A stretch of 64,000 bases of DNA from Tenebrio molitor (taxonomy: Eukaryota > Arthropoda > Insecta > Coleoptera > Tenebrionidae). Below the pieces are notes generated by a model that saw only the letters and a list, made by a program, of their open reading frames with translations, was not told the DNA's origin and made no database searches. Of the stretch, positions 1 to 12,229 are shown piece after piece (position 1 is the stretch's first letter; each line of letters starts with the position of its first letter). The stretch spans positions 6,386,001-6,450,000 of the forward strand of contig NC_091049.1 of NCBI RefSeq assembly GCF_963966145.1. Reading direction: 5' to 3'. Made by a program: the position numbers and the translations under genes.

Positions 1-880
1 CATTAAAAATCGATAAAACCCAAATGGCGTTCTTAAAACCCCCACGATATAATTTATAAAATGTATTCACCCCTCGAGAAAACCCGGAGAAAATGTCCGC
101 CTCGCTAGAAAATCCATCAAGACTAGCAATTAACTCGAATTCAAATTTTATTCATTATAAATTACCAACGTATAAAACGAGCTTCTTTGAGCTGAAGGAA
201 GAAACGCCAATTTAAAGTTTCTCGCTGTTTTATTACCGATTTTCCTTACGTCCTTCCCAGACAAACTTTTCATCGCGCACCCCTTTTCGTCCATTGTTTT
301 TCCATCCCCCACCACGAAAAATATTAATTAAAACCTCGCCCCCCACGATTAAGATTTTTACGCCCGCCACCTCCGTAATATCTCAAAACGACGCTGTAAA
401 ACTTAACGACTCTGTCTAAGTCTTGAGACGTTCTTATCTTATCAAACAGTTATGACGTCATCAAGTATGGCGACTGGGCTCCTGCGGGATGCATTCGAGC
501 GATAATTCCTGGACGAAGGATTTTTTCGGGGCGACAGTGTAATTTGCCCCCAGGACAACCGATAATTTTCTGAAGGAATCCCAAGCGGTAATCGATGGGA
601 GGAAGATGTTATGTGAGTAAAACAGCTGCGGCATTTTTCATAAATAATAATACCGGGACATGCGATCTGAATTTATTAACCGGACGAAGGATTTATAATT
701 GCTGCGTTACGATTTTGTTTGGCGGCGGCGCTGTATTGGGGGCGCTTAATTATTTAGGGGTGCTCCATTATTACTTACTGCCGAGGGGTACTTAAAGATC
801 TTTTGTGTTACTTTATCTTGAAAAAAAAATACACGTAACAACTGCAGTAGCCCCGAAAAAAAAACCTAGAGATTTTTCAA
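1..880. other. Non-coding, mixed AT/GC stretch
   Basis: No convincing exon is seen. A perfect CRE-type palindrome TGACGTCA lies at 453-460. A 66-codon frame at 595-795 has no recognisable motif and is regarded as chance. Short A and T tracts occur near 820-890, just before the first CTCTA-type motif. Confidence 0.5.
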
Positions 881-1559
881 AAAATTTATTTTGAAATTTT
901 TGAAAGTTGCTCTATACGAGTAACGATATTTGCACATCGTTTCAGAATGACACTTTGTCAAGCTTCAACAATATTGTGTTATAAACATACAAAAGAGGTA
1001 AAGTAGAGTAAAATGAAACTGACTCTAGGTTATATTAATGACGTAGTAAATAAATAAAATGAAGGCAGACTCTTTATGGTTGAAATTTGTTTGAAATTAT
1101 TTCAATTATAGAAAAAAATGAGTAAAATAGAGTCAAATAAAACTCACTCTAGATGAATTATATTTATGATCTAGTAAATATTTAAAATCAAGGAAGACAA
1201 TTTAAAACTGAAATTAGTTCGATTACTAATACATTATTCAAACAAATAAAGAAATTATTAATGAAGATAATTGAAATTTCTGAATTGTTTTTTATTTTCT
1301 AGAGTTATTTTTAAAAACCTATATTATCATAGCAGATATTTTATGCTCTATATCAGTTAGAATCTCTTTCACATGTGTCCATTGAAAAGCTCGTGTGAAA
1401 GCTTCAACAATGCGAAAATTTTCCTTGCAGAGCTGTTGGAAAACTGGAAAAATGTCGTTACCAGCAACGCTTTTCTCCCGTGAAAAACCACATAATGTAA
1501 AACGGTTCGACCTATTTTCGTCGATTAAATCCTCGCCGGAGACGGCATATATTAGCCGC

Positions 1560-2340
1560 GACATCAAAGCTCCATCCCCATCTTAACGAGCCCACCCCCG
1601 CCAAAATTACGGACATAATAAGAACACTTCGGATATGTATTTTTCGCCGCTCCATTCGAACACGCCGCCCCCACCGTAATTTATTCGGTAAATAATACAA
1701 AACATTTAAACTAGAAACGGAAGAGAACGTACTTCCATTGTTGCGGATATGTGGTTATTGTTCCGAGGCCACAATTGTGCCAACCTTACAAACTTACACA
1801 TACCTAAAAGCAGGAAGTAGGGAAGAAATACTGGTCCATATCTTCCTGTGATCAAATAAGTGAAATTGCGAGCGCGTTTGTCGCGTTTTAAACAAAAATA
1901 GGTGGCGCTGCACAACAACAACGTAACAACAACAAAAAAACTAATTAATTAAGTCGACGCCCGGGTGCGCGGCTCACGTTGCAAGACAGTAATTAATTAT
2001 TTGTGCGAATTAATAATAAATTAAATAATTAATTAAGCGAAAAATTCTGGTGGATTATTAATTTTTAATTGGGGGCGCCGCCTTCTCGGCTCTCGCTCCG
2101 CTTCCAGCGACGAAGTCATTTAAAATTAAGATTAATTACACGACTGTTTTTCACGGCGTACTGTGTACGTGTGTGTGTACTTTAAATTATTTCCGAGCCG
2201 ACGTTTCGTTATTTAACTTCATACTTTTCTGAAGTTGCACCGGTTATTTCTTATTTAGGGGACGGGGCCCGGCGAGTAGGAGCGCCGCGATCGATCCGGA
2301 CGCCTTCGCCGACCCCTCGACTCGCGAAAAAACGCGATTT
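1560..2340. other. GC-rich non-coding patch inside the motif array
   Basis: This patch separates two clusters of CTCTA motifs. It has alternating AATTAATTAA-type tracts and GC-rich blocks (1955-1990, 2075-2110, 2260-2330) with unsuppressed CpG. The short frames on both strands show no recognisable domain. Confidence 0.4.
1899..1910 (+). promoter_or_regulatory. CTCF-like site
   Basis: TAGGTGGCGCTG fits the insect CTCF core AGRTGGCGC closely. This is a motif match only; occupancy cannot be judged from sequence. Confidence 0.4.
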
Positions 2341-4612
2341 TGAAAGCGACTCTATATCCGAAACAAGTGTGCGACGCACTTTTTCGCGTCAGCACGTTGA
2401 GAGGTGAGCGTCGGGACGATCGGGCCGGATAGAGCGAGTTCAAAAAAAAAATTGAAACCGTCTCTAGGTGCGGTTTTTTCGCGATGCGGGGGCCGAGACG
2501 AAGCGCGTCCAATTATTTGTTGTTTAGGAGAGACGGCGGCGGCGGCGGGGATGAAATTCGCTCGTTTTTAACGACGCCGGGCCATATTGGGGTGGAATTA
2601 AAAGGCAATTTTGTTTTTGGCCGAATCTGCGAAAGTGAGGCTGAAGAGGGTCGACTTTTGAGTTTCTTTTCTCGCCGCCACGATAAAATATTCAATTATG
2701 GTTTTGTGTTTGCGAATAAATTGGAAGTTAAAAATACACAAACGAAGCGGAAATTCGTAAGAGTAGAAAGGAGGGCGGAGAATATTGCTTTAATTTCTGC
2801 GGAAATTCGAGGCGAATAAGAAGAAAACTGCGAAGTATTTCCATAAAATCCCCGGAGAAATCTAAATAAATAGAAGTCAGTCTTTGTTATACCAACCATA
2901 AAGGTCAAATTTCCGAAGGAATCGTACCAAAGTAGACCTTACGGCGACTTATAAAGAAATTTATAGAGAATAATATAAGATTCTCCGGCGAAATTAAAGA
3001 GTACAGTTGCGCGAAAACGTTGAGATGTGGGAGAATGGCGCTTTTTGCCACCGACGAAACTTCGTAAGTGGCGAGAAACTCATTCACGGCTGGAGTTTTT
3101 CAACTTTATCCCTTTTTGTCTCAAGTTTTTATATTTTTAATTATTATCAAGCTCTATTTTTTAAGCGAACTCTATCGAGCATAATTACGCACCTTCAGAC
3201 AACCAACAAGTTCTCCAATATTACACTCTCACTAACTGCAGACAGTAGACTTATGTGGCACGGTATTCAGGCAGCTGGATAGTAACAGAGTGTCCTCTAC
3301 TATAAGTGACAATCTGAAGGCCTCAAACTTGTATTGATTTATTTGATAATTAAATAAAACTTATCAAAGTAAGTTAAACCAAATTTGATATCAGTTATTA
3401 AAAATGCTCTATAATAGTGAAGTATTATTTTAACAATATTTCGACTTAACTCTTTATCGGTGTAGTTTATTAATTACCACAAAAAAAAATTCATTATTGT
3501 CTTATTTTTTAAAAACGACTCTAGGATTGATTAGTTTGTTCATTAAATAAGATGGACCACTATCCTTAAAAGAACAGTTTATAGATAATTTAAAATGATG
3601 AGAAACAAGAAGAAACCAGTCCAAAAGTACATTTTGTCATCGTGGCTAATTTTTGGAAGATGCTCTATAAGTCAAAAGTAAGGCACACTTAACGTGTTCA
3701 TTTTAAACAAATGAGAATAGTATAAATTGCATTTTAATTTAATTATTTTGATTATGTTCAAGGTGAATAAAAGATTACACTAACAGTTTTAAACGCGACT
3801 CTATATTCGAAATTTTTTTACTTTTCAACATTATATCCTCTAAACTGAAATGTATTAAAGAATGCTCTAATAAGTAAAAAAGTCTCTCTTTTCCTACTGC
3901 TCTAGAACCAATTACGACCGAATAAAACATGATTTGTAAAATGGCTCTAGACACTTTAAAGTGTAGATTGTCTGCTACGCAAGAAACTCATCGAATTATC
4001 ACTTTTAAATCGCTTAAACTGACTCCAGACAAGTCAGACAAGTTAAATAAATTATTGAATATTATTTTGAAAAGTCCTCTATACGTACAATAAATAAAGC
4101 TCTGCAGCCGACGACAGATTAATCTTTTTTGGTTTCTTACTACACTGGTTGGGTCTAGTTAAGCGGAAACAGTATTTTTATCTTGCCTGCATATTTTAAA
4201 AGCTACTCTAGGATAGTTGAACATCCACGTTTTAGCAAAGTACTTGATAATAATTTCAAAATGCTAAAATCTCTTCTTTGAGCTAGAATTGAATCAGTTT
4301 TAATTTTATATGGACGTAAAGGTACTTTTTAAATGAACCTCTATAAGGAAAAATGATTGTTTATTTCTAAATTACTGCCTGAGTAATGTAAAATAGGCTC
4401 TATATGTTAATCAGACATTGTAGCTGCAAAGTAGCGTAAACAATCAGGAATTTTGTGAACCAGAGTGTTAATTAAAATTGGCTCTAGATTGGCAATATAC
4501 CGGATGATGAATCCGAAATTGCAGAATCCGTGGTGTGAGCGAGTAAAGGGTTCATAGAGCTAGTTTAAGCTGTACATAGGCATGTCGGACTCTTTAAATG
4601 AATCTCTATATT

Positions 4613-5580
4613 AGCAGCGTCGTCGAGCATTTAGCGGGATGACAGTGTCGCGCTAAATGTTCGCATTTCTGTCCGTAAACAAGCGAATAAGCGTCCGTCC
4701 AACTTCAAAAACATTCCAAATCAGCATAACCAACCGCAGAGAAATAAAAATCCCGCCGCTTTTCGCTTGATTAATCCGTAAATGTTCGAGCGGGTCGCGG
4801 CGGCGATGGATGCGCGCGAGAGAGAGAGAGAGAGAGGTCCTGGAAGGTCCTGGTCCTTTTTAATTTCGTAATTCCTAATTTAAAACATCTCCGCTCTCGC
4901 AATTACTTTATACAGAATCCGGCTGGCTGTACGTATACATCCCGAGAAAATTCTACCACTCGTCTGTCTTCTAAAGCGTACAAAAGCAAACTTGCGAATT
5001 TCTAATTTTAACAAATATTCATTCATTTTAATTAAAATTTAATCAACCCCTCCGTGAGTTCGCAATTAAACTCTTAAAATAATAATTAACTTTTTAGTGT
5101 GGATGCGAGGCGGTCATCCCCGCGTCGCCTTGGCTAGGTCAGTGGTCCCACATGCGACGGGCGAGCCGCCCCCACCCCCGAGAAGGCGAAAGAAAGCGAG
5201 GGGTGTGTTTTAAAAATGGAACGAGTGGTGGGGTCGCGCCGAATAAAAAAACCGTCCACTTTTATCACTCGTTCGGGGCGAATAAGGACGCCGTTTCCAC
5301 CCCTCTTCAGATTTCTTTCGCCCGTCTCTTTCTACCCTTTCTTTTCTGTCCAATTAGGTCTCGCCCTTATTGACATTTCACTCGCCACTTCTCGATCGCG
5401 CCCCCTCCCCGGCGCATTTTTATTTCCATTCGTTTTTACGGATTTTTGCAACGGTGCCATTGGAGGGCGGTTGCGATTGGTCCAATTTTTTTTTTTTGTT
5501 TTTTCAAGGGTGATTTTTTGCGGACCGGAGAACGGAGACTTGCGAAGCCATTAGGAACTTACCAAAGTGATTTAGAGCCG
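4613..5580. other. GC-rich non-coding island
   Basis: CpG-containing sequence with a GA tract at 4818-4836 and a pyrimidine/GC-rich stretch at 5150-5550. Frames of 73 and 112 codons (5152-5373, 5216-5554) overlap in different registers and carry no recognisable motif. A regulatory or 5' exon role is possible but unsupported. Confidence 0.4.
4818..4836. repeat. (GA)n tract, possible GAGA-factor site
   Basis: An uninterrupted GAGAGA run of 19 bases. In flies such runs bind GAGA factor; here that is only a suggestion. Confidence 0.5.
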
Positions 5581-5582
5581 CC

Positions 5583-5678
5583 GTAAAAAGCTCCAGCTTA
5601 ATATTCTCATTATGTAAATAAGGGTTGGCGCGAGCTTTTTACTTTTGCCCTCATTTACATAAAATAATAAGTATTAAG
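5583..5678 (+). other. Interlocked inverted repeats with pseudoknot topology
   Basis: GTAAAAAGCTC at 5583-5593 is the exact reverse complement of GAGCTTTTTAC at 5632-5642. A second pair, about 5597-5624 with 5648-5678 (TTATGTAAAT plus AGGG against CCCTCATTTACATAA, and CTTAATA against TATTAAG), brackets the 3' arm of the first. The order S1, S2, S1', S2' is that of an H-type pseudoknot in RNA, or of alternative cruciforms in DNA. The second stem alone, with a loop of about 23 bases, also resembles a pre-miRNA, though I recognise no mature miRNA. Confidence 0.4.
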
Positions 5679-5681
5679 AAG

Positions 5682-6385
5682 GCGACTGTGCCGGCTTTGC
5701 TGATATTAAATTCTCCCTTTTATGGAAGTTTTTACTCGGGAGGGATGCAAGACGATTAACTCTTCTGTTGCTGGCTTAATTAAAAATTTACGCTACGCTA
5801 AGAAAAAACTAAACTAAACTGAATTATTGTTACCCGGGTTGCAGCATTTTTACCGACCGGTTTCTACTAATTAAAACATTAATACATTAATTTAAAGTTT
5901 AATTTAAATTTATATCGAGTTTTGTTGCGGAACTTGTCTAAGTTTAGAAAAGTAGGGAAAAGCTCGCTCGCTCTTCCTTTCGTTTAGTTTAGTGTTCATT
6001 TAAATATTGGAAGTGCCACTTCTAATTTAAATGGAGTTTGGGACTAGTTAACATTTTTTCTTATCTCCTTTGACTAATTTATTGATTGTGCAGTGGCCAA
6101 TAGACATAAGTGAGGTAATTACACTGATACTTAGTTGAATTAATATTTCACCTAATAATTCCTAATCCACATATTCTGAATATCCCCATTAAATTTTCAA
6201 CGCTTTAATGAAAACCAGTTACATCCGTCTGCATTCAATTACCATTTGAATATTTACGCAGCTTGTATTGTACCTTTACTGATGATAGATTCTTTTGTAA
6301 AACTTTAACTGTCAGTGGCTGACAAGTTTTTACTATAAATAAACTTTTATTGTATAAATTGAAGAAAAAAAAACAGTTTAGGTAT
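5682..6385. other. AT-rich spacer
   Basis: Nothing recognisable; many homopolymer and TTTAAATT-type words. The tandem array begins at its right edge. Confidence 0.5.
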
Positions 6386-6387
6386 CT

Positions 6388-9300
6388 GCAATATAAAAAT
6401 ATTTCTAGTAGATTTAACTGTGGTAAATCGAATGCAAAAAACTGCGTGACTGTATCTATAGTACTAGTTGAGCAATCTGTATCTATATATCTCAAGCATA
6501 GTGAGAATTGCGGTGTATTTTTTCTGGTATCTCGGGTGTTGTTCGCGCTAGATCAGTCTAAAAAGAACTGCTATATATAGATATATCTATGATAAATCAA
6601 TACTAAAAACTCCTCCGCTCTATCTATAATACAAGTTGAGAAATCTGTATTTTTATATCTCCCAACATGGCAGAAGTGCCAAAATTGTTTTTTGATAAAA
6701 CTAACAATATTTCTGGGATCATGTGAGCTAGATCGATCGAAAAACTACATTTTATATATTTGTCTATGGTCAATTGAATATAAAAAACTGTACGACTCTA
6801 TCTATAATACTAGTTGAGAAATTTTCATGTATACATCATTCGACATAATGGAAGCTACAGGATTTTTGTTTCATATAAATAGCAATATCTCTGTACATTT
6901 CTTTGCACTAAATCCAACGTTGTATATTGCGTGGCTCTATCTCTAACAGCAGTTAAGCAATCTGCATTGATATATCTGTTAAGCATGGTAGAAGTGCCAT
7001 TTTTTTTAAATATCTCTAGTATAATTCGAGATAGATTAATTGTAGGAACTACTTTCTATGGATTTATCTATGATGAATGAAGTGTAAAAAACTGCGCGAC
7101 TCTATCCTTAGTACTAGTTGGGCAATCTGTATCTATGTATCTCTCAAGCATGGCGAGAACTACTGTGTATTTTTTCTGGTATCTCGGGTACTATTCGAGC
7201 TAGATCATTCTAAAAACTGCCATTTATAGACATATCTATGGTGAATCAAATGCCGAAAACTCCTCTATTCTATCTGTAATACTAGTCGAGCAACCTGTAT
7301 TTATATATCTCCCAAGTATGGCAGAAGTGCATTTTTTTTATTTTAGAAGGAACCAACAATATTTCTAGAATTATGGGAGCTAGATCAATCACATAACTAC
7401 ATTTCATAGATTGGTCTACGGTCAAACAAATACAAAAAACTGTACGACTCTATCTATAATACTAGCTGAGAAATTTGCATTGATATATCACTCAACATAA
7501 TGGAAGCTATAGGATTTTTGTTTCATATAAATATCGATATTCCTGGAATTGTTTGAGATACATCAATTATAAAAAGTGGCGTTTGTACATTTCTTTGCAC
7601 TAAATCCGACGTTGTATATTGCCTGGCTCTACCTTCAACAGGAGGAAAGCAATCTGCATTGATATATCTGTTAAGCATGGTAGAAATGCCAATTTTTTTT
7701 TAATACAAATAACTATATCTCTGGTATCATTCGAGATAGATTAATTGTAAGAACTATGGCTTTATCTATGATGAATGAAATGTAAAAACTGCGCGACTCT
7801 ATCCTTAGTACTAGTTGACCTATCTATATCTATGTATCTCTCAAGCATGGCGAGAATTGCTGTGTATTTTTTCTGGTATCTCGGGTACTGTTCGAGCTAG
7901 ATCATTCTAATAACTGCCATTTATAGACATATCTATGGTGAATTAAATGCCGAAAACTCCTCTATTCTATCTGTAATACTAGTCGAGCAACTTGTATTTA
8001 TATATCTCCTAAGCATGGCAGAAGTGCCAAAATTGTTTTTTGATAAAACTAACAATATTTCTGGAATCTTGTGGGCTGGATCAATAAAAAAAACTACATT
8101 TTATAGATTTGTTTATTGTTAGTCGAATAAAAAAAAACTGTACGACTCTATCTATAATACTAGTTGAGAAATTTGCATTTATGTATCACTCAACATAATG
8201 GAAGCTACAGGATTTTTGTTTCATATGATTAGCGATATCTCTGGAATCGTTTGAGATGGGTCAATTATAAAAAGTGCCCTTTGTACATTTCTTTTCATTA
8301 AATCCAACGTTATATATTGCGTGGCTCTATCTCTAACAGCAGTTAAGCAATCTGCATTGATATATTTGTCAAGCATGGTAGAAGTGCCAAATTTTTTCAA
8401 TACAAATAACTATATCTCTGGTATTATTCGAGATAGATTAATTGTAAAAACTACCTTCTATGGATTTATCTACGATAAATGAAATGTAAAAAAACTGCGA
8501 GACTCTATCCAAAGTACTAGTTGAGCAATCTCCATCTATGTACCTCTCAAGCATGGCGAGTACTGCTGTGTATTTTTTCTGGTATCTCGGTTATTCTTCG
8601 AGCTAGACCATTCTAAAAACTGCCATTTATAGACATATCTATGATGAATCAAATGCCAAAAACTCCTCTATTCTATCTGCAATACTAGTCGAGCAACCTG
8701 TATTTATATATCTCCCAAGCATTTCAGAAGTGCCAATTTTTTTTGGATAGAACTAACAATATTTCTGGAATCATGTGAGCTAGATCAATAAAAAAACTAC
8801 ACTTTATAGATTTGTCTATTGTCAGTCGAATAAAAAAAACCGTATCTATAATACTAGTTGAGAAATGTTCATGTATAGATCATTCGACATAATGGAAGCT
8901 ACAAGATTTTTGTTTCATATAAATAGCAATATCTCTGGAACCGTTTGAGGTAGATCAATTATAAAAAGTGCCGTTTGTACATTTCTTTGCACTAAATCCA
9001 ACGTTGTATATTGCGTGGCTCTAGCTTCAACAGGAGTTAAGCAATCTGCATTGATATATCTGTTAAGCATGGTAGAAGTGCCAGAATTTTTTTTCAATAC
9101 AAATAAATGATCATATCCCTGGTATCATTTGAGAAAGGTCAATTGGAAAAACTACTTTTTGTGGGTTTATCCATGATGAATCAAATGAAAAAACTTCTTG
9201 ACTCAATAGCACTAGTTGAGCATTCCGTATTTATATATCTTCCAAGCATGGCAGACTTCTTTTTGATAAAACTAACAATATAAATTGCGATATCTTTGGA

Positions 9301-9416
9301 ACCATTTGAGTTAGTTCGATTCTAAAAACTGCCTTTTGTAGATTTATTTATGACGAAACGAATCTATTATAATAGTTGGGATGTGCACTTATATATCTCA
9401 CAAGCATGGTGTTTGT
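6388..9416 (+). repeat. Higher-order tandem array, 4 x ~175 bp = ~700 bp
   Basis: Monomers of about 175 bp contain, in order, an A-rich run, ACTGCGCGACTCTATC, ACTAGTTGAG, AATCTG, TATATATCTC, AAGCATGG, GAAGTGCC, an A/T stretch, AATATCTCTGG and GAGCTAGATCAAT. The core box lies at 6448, 6617, 6794, 6933, 7098, 7268, 7446, 7625, 7795, 7965, 8144, 8323, 8501, 8671, 8841 (damaged), 9017 and 9200 (weak), with a last remnant near 9361. Every fourth monomer is most alike: the type with TTTTTTCTGGTATCTCGG is at 6448, 7098, 7795 and 8501, giving periods of 650, 697 and 706 bp. This is satellite-like higher-order structure. The core is the same as in the 0.9-4.6 kb motif series. Confidence 0.9.
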
Positions 9417-10990
9417 TTGTTGGATGGTTTGTCTCTCGTGACCTCACTGACGCACCAATGTATTTCATCATGCAGCATTCACAATAAACTGAACACAAAT
9501 TGATACAAAGTACATGAATTGCAATAAATTTAAATAAACAATTAGTTTTAATTGGAGAAATGCTTCACAAATAATGAAAGCAAATTTGTCGAATTCTTTC
9601 CTGTCGTGGCTACGCTTGATGAACATAAATGCGGAATTCAAAATTGATATCAAGTTTACATTTAATTACCTCATGATGAAACTAATTTTACATTTTCTCT
9701 CTAATATCAACAATAAATTGCAAATGAGAGGTGAATTTATTGAATGATTTGAATTTATTGCAAAACAATAATGATTTTTAATTTGTTGTCTATGGAATAA
9801 GGTCACGTGACAGTTAGCGCGAAATTCAAATTTCAATCTGATCTGAAATGTGTTTTTCGTTAGATTTTTTCGATTCATCTTGTGTTGTGTTTCCAGTCCG
9901 GAAAGGATCCATCCCGAGTCGTCGCCCGAGCGTGCCGCCGCCGTTCCAGATTGGTACAAAAGGATAATAAGAATGTTGTCCTGGGAACGACGTCCGTCGA
10001 CAAAAATCAATAAATCCGCTCGAAATCCATTTACAATTTAAATTCGGAACGCCCGCTGCCGCCGCCGCCGTGCAAGAAACACACCAGCACGGAAGGAAAA
10101 GAAGACGAGAAGAGAAGGCGCAAAGAGAAGAGAAGTGACAAATTAAGACTAAGACATTTTGAGACGTCTTAATCTTAATTCTAAGATAAATTAGTCCTGG
10201 AAATACTTTCATTAATCTAGATCAACTTATCCGAGCTATCTAAGACTTGCCATTTAAATTGGAGATGGCGAACAGGGGGCTGGAACGCTTGGGTGGTGTT
10301 GTTTATTTTTTCAACGACCGGGTATAACTTCATTGGGGAGGTTTGATGGATGAGGGTTGGGGCCAGACTAATAAAAATATTAAGAGAATCGTGTTTTACT
10401 CTCCCGACAGCACAGGTAACATTCAAATTGCCCGCTCGGTGAGTGACAGCTGACAGATTGAAAAAAGCGCCAAATTTAAATATTGCTTCAAACAGATGTG
10501 TCGTCGCTCGATTGATGACAAAGAAGTTGCGGTCACAAATTGACATAATTACGTCGATGATTAAAAATTTTTACGCCCAATTATCCCATGGAGCAAATCT
10601 GCTGTGGGATTTTTTAGGCGCGCGGGACCAGATGGTCGGCGGTGGAAAAAGCGAGCCGCCATTAGGGGCGGTAATTTGTTAGAATTTTAATTCGGGTTTA
10701 GTGGAGGTGTAATAACGTGTGATACTTACGCAACTAAATAGTGAGATTAGAGGAAGGTAATGAATAGAATTAGAGAGCGTGGTTGAAGTTTACTTTATAC
10801 AGCCAGAAGTTGACACATGTAGAATCGATTAATCCTGATGTCAAACATTTTCACGAGGCATTCGAATAAGTGCGAAGGATTTAGGGATTAGCGCCGTTAT
10901 TCGATAATAATCCGGGAGATTATCAATAAATTGATGCGCGTGCGGGGGCGAAAAATGGGCGGGTGGGGGTGCACAAGGTGGACACAGCAC
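9417..10990. other. Spacer with GC-rich patch
   Basis: 9417-9870 is AT-rich. 9880-10110 and 10600-10680 are GC-richer, with a GCC triplet run near 10055-10068. A TCG|GTGAGT donor-like word occurs at 10435-10443. Overlapping 109-128 codon frames on the minus strand (9666-10546) lack recognisable domains. No gene is called. Confidence 0.4.
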
Positions 10991-11882
10991 ATATTAAAAA
11001 AAATATATATTTAAATGCGACTCTGAATAAATATCTTTGGGTAAGCATTAACAAATGGTGATGCATTAATTTATAAATAATTTTCCTAAGTAGATTTTTC
11101 CTCTTTCAGAAAGACAAAATTTAAAAATTCCGAATGCAAATATTTTTTTATTTGGACAGAAGGTTAAGCAATGCTTCAAACATTTTTTTAAGAATCCTCA
11201 TCTGCAAGTTTATTTTTTCTCTTGAATGGAACTGATGTTAATTATTAGTATATTACATTACGAGAGTAGTAAAGAGCATATTACGTACAAGTGGATTTAC
11301 ATTACTCGCTCCTTCGTCGCTCGTACGTAATAATATTTTACAAAAAAAAAAAGAAAAACAAACTTAAATATGCCATTGCAATAATTTTTAAATTGTTTTC
11401 CTAATTGATTAAGTAATTTTTATTTTCTCCAAACAGCAAACAATATTTGTTGTAGCGTTTTACAAAATTAAAAAATAATATTTGTTTTACAAAAGTAAAT
11501 ACCTCTATTTTTATTTTATTTAGACAGAGTATTGAACAATGAGCTATAAACGACAAAATTGGGCAAGCGGACTCTTTTGTTTCGTCGGAATCGCGATCAA
11601 CTTATTTTTTCAAAGTTTGTAGGATTTTTTTATTGTACCTGAATAGTTTCAGTAAAGAGAATACTAAATTACCAAAATAATGCACCTTTTAAGAAAAACA
11701 TAATTTAAATGAATCTAAAAAAGCAAGAGTTTTACTTTTCCCATTGGTACGCTTCAAAAAAAATTGATAGGTCTATTTAGAGATGAAACATCAAATGCAA
11801 GAAAAAGTTATTATTAGACAATGGTATTGCAAACAACTTTAACTTTTTCTAAAATTACTATAATGTTAGACAAATATCGGGC
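10991..11882. other. AT-rich desert with an outlying CTCTA motif
   Basis: Very AT-rich. TTTAAATGCGACTCTGAA at about 11010-11027 fits the motif of the 0.9-4.6 kb series (core at 11019). A hairpin with arms ATTACGTAC/GTACGTAAT lies at 11278-11335, with a GC-rich tip around CTCCTTCGTCG. Confidence 0.45.
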
Positions 11883-12229
11883 GTTCAAACGAAATCCAGG
11901 GCTGGGAAGGCGTTGGAAACCGTCAGTTGTTTTGCTTTTTTAAAGTGTAAAGTAAATTGACAGTTGTAATTAGAGCATGTTGACGGCTAACCTAAAATTT
12001 ATAAACAATAAATATTTTTGTTTTTTATTTCTTTGCAATGTTTTACATTAAAAATAAAATAACTAACGATTCCTACTCTCGAAGCAAATATTTCTTTGCT
12101 AAAAACATGTGCCGATTAATAGATAAACAAATGTCATTCGTGTGAAACGGCGGGAAATTCAAACTTCACACTGTTCCAAATGGTTTACTTTTTTCAAGGC
12201 CTACTCAGCCCAGGTTTTCATTTGAACCC
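11883..12229. mobile_element. Diverged foldback element
   Basis: The left end GTTCAAACGAAATCCAGGGC is mirrored at the right by CAGCCCAGGTTTTCATTTGAAC, allowing a few mismatches. The interior is AT-rich and has no open frame. Probably an old non-autonomous DNA transposon. Confidence 0.55.

Larger units (their letters stand above)
885..4612 (+). repeat. Dispersed bipartite CTCTA-motif array
   Basis: A short motif recurs on the + strand with little similarity between the spacers. Core start positions: 909, 1021, 1068 (variant), 1145, 2348, 2460, 3168, 3406, 3517, 3662, 3797, 3864, 3899, 3944, 4021 (variant), 4076, 4204, 4338, 4397, 4481, 4603; weaker ones at 3151 and 3294. Each has an A/T-rich half such as TTTTAAA or TTTGAAA, a few bases, then GACTCTATA, GGCTCTAGA, TGCTCTATA or CCTCTATAA. 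Spacing is irregular, often about 112 or 130 bp and sometimes 35-80. No open reading frame runs through it. If this were a neutrally decayed satellite the spacers should also align; by eye they do not. It may be a lncRNA or a DNA-binding array. The motif is seen; the function is inference. Confidence 0.6.

Noticed and set aside
3941..3951. CTCTA motifs as bantam microRNA target sites
   Set aside because: TAAAATGGCTCTAGA resembles the central part of a bantam target, but the seed-matching end (GATCTCA) is not present in the copies.
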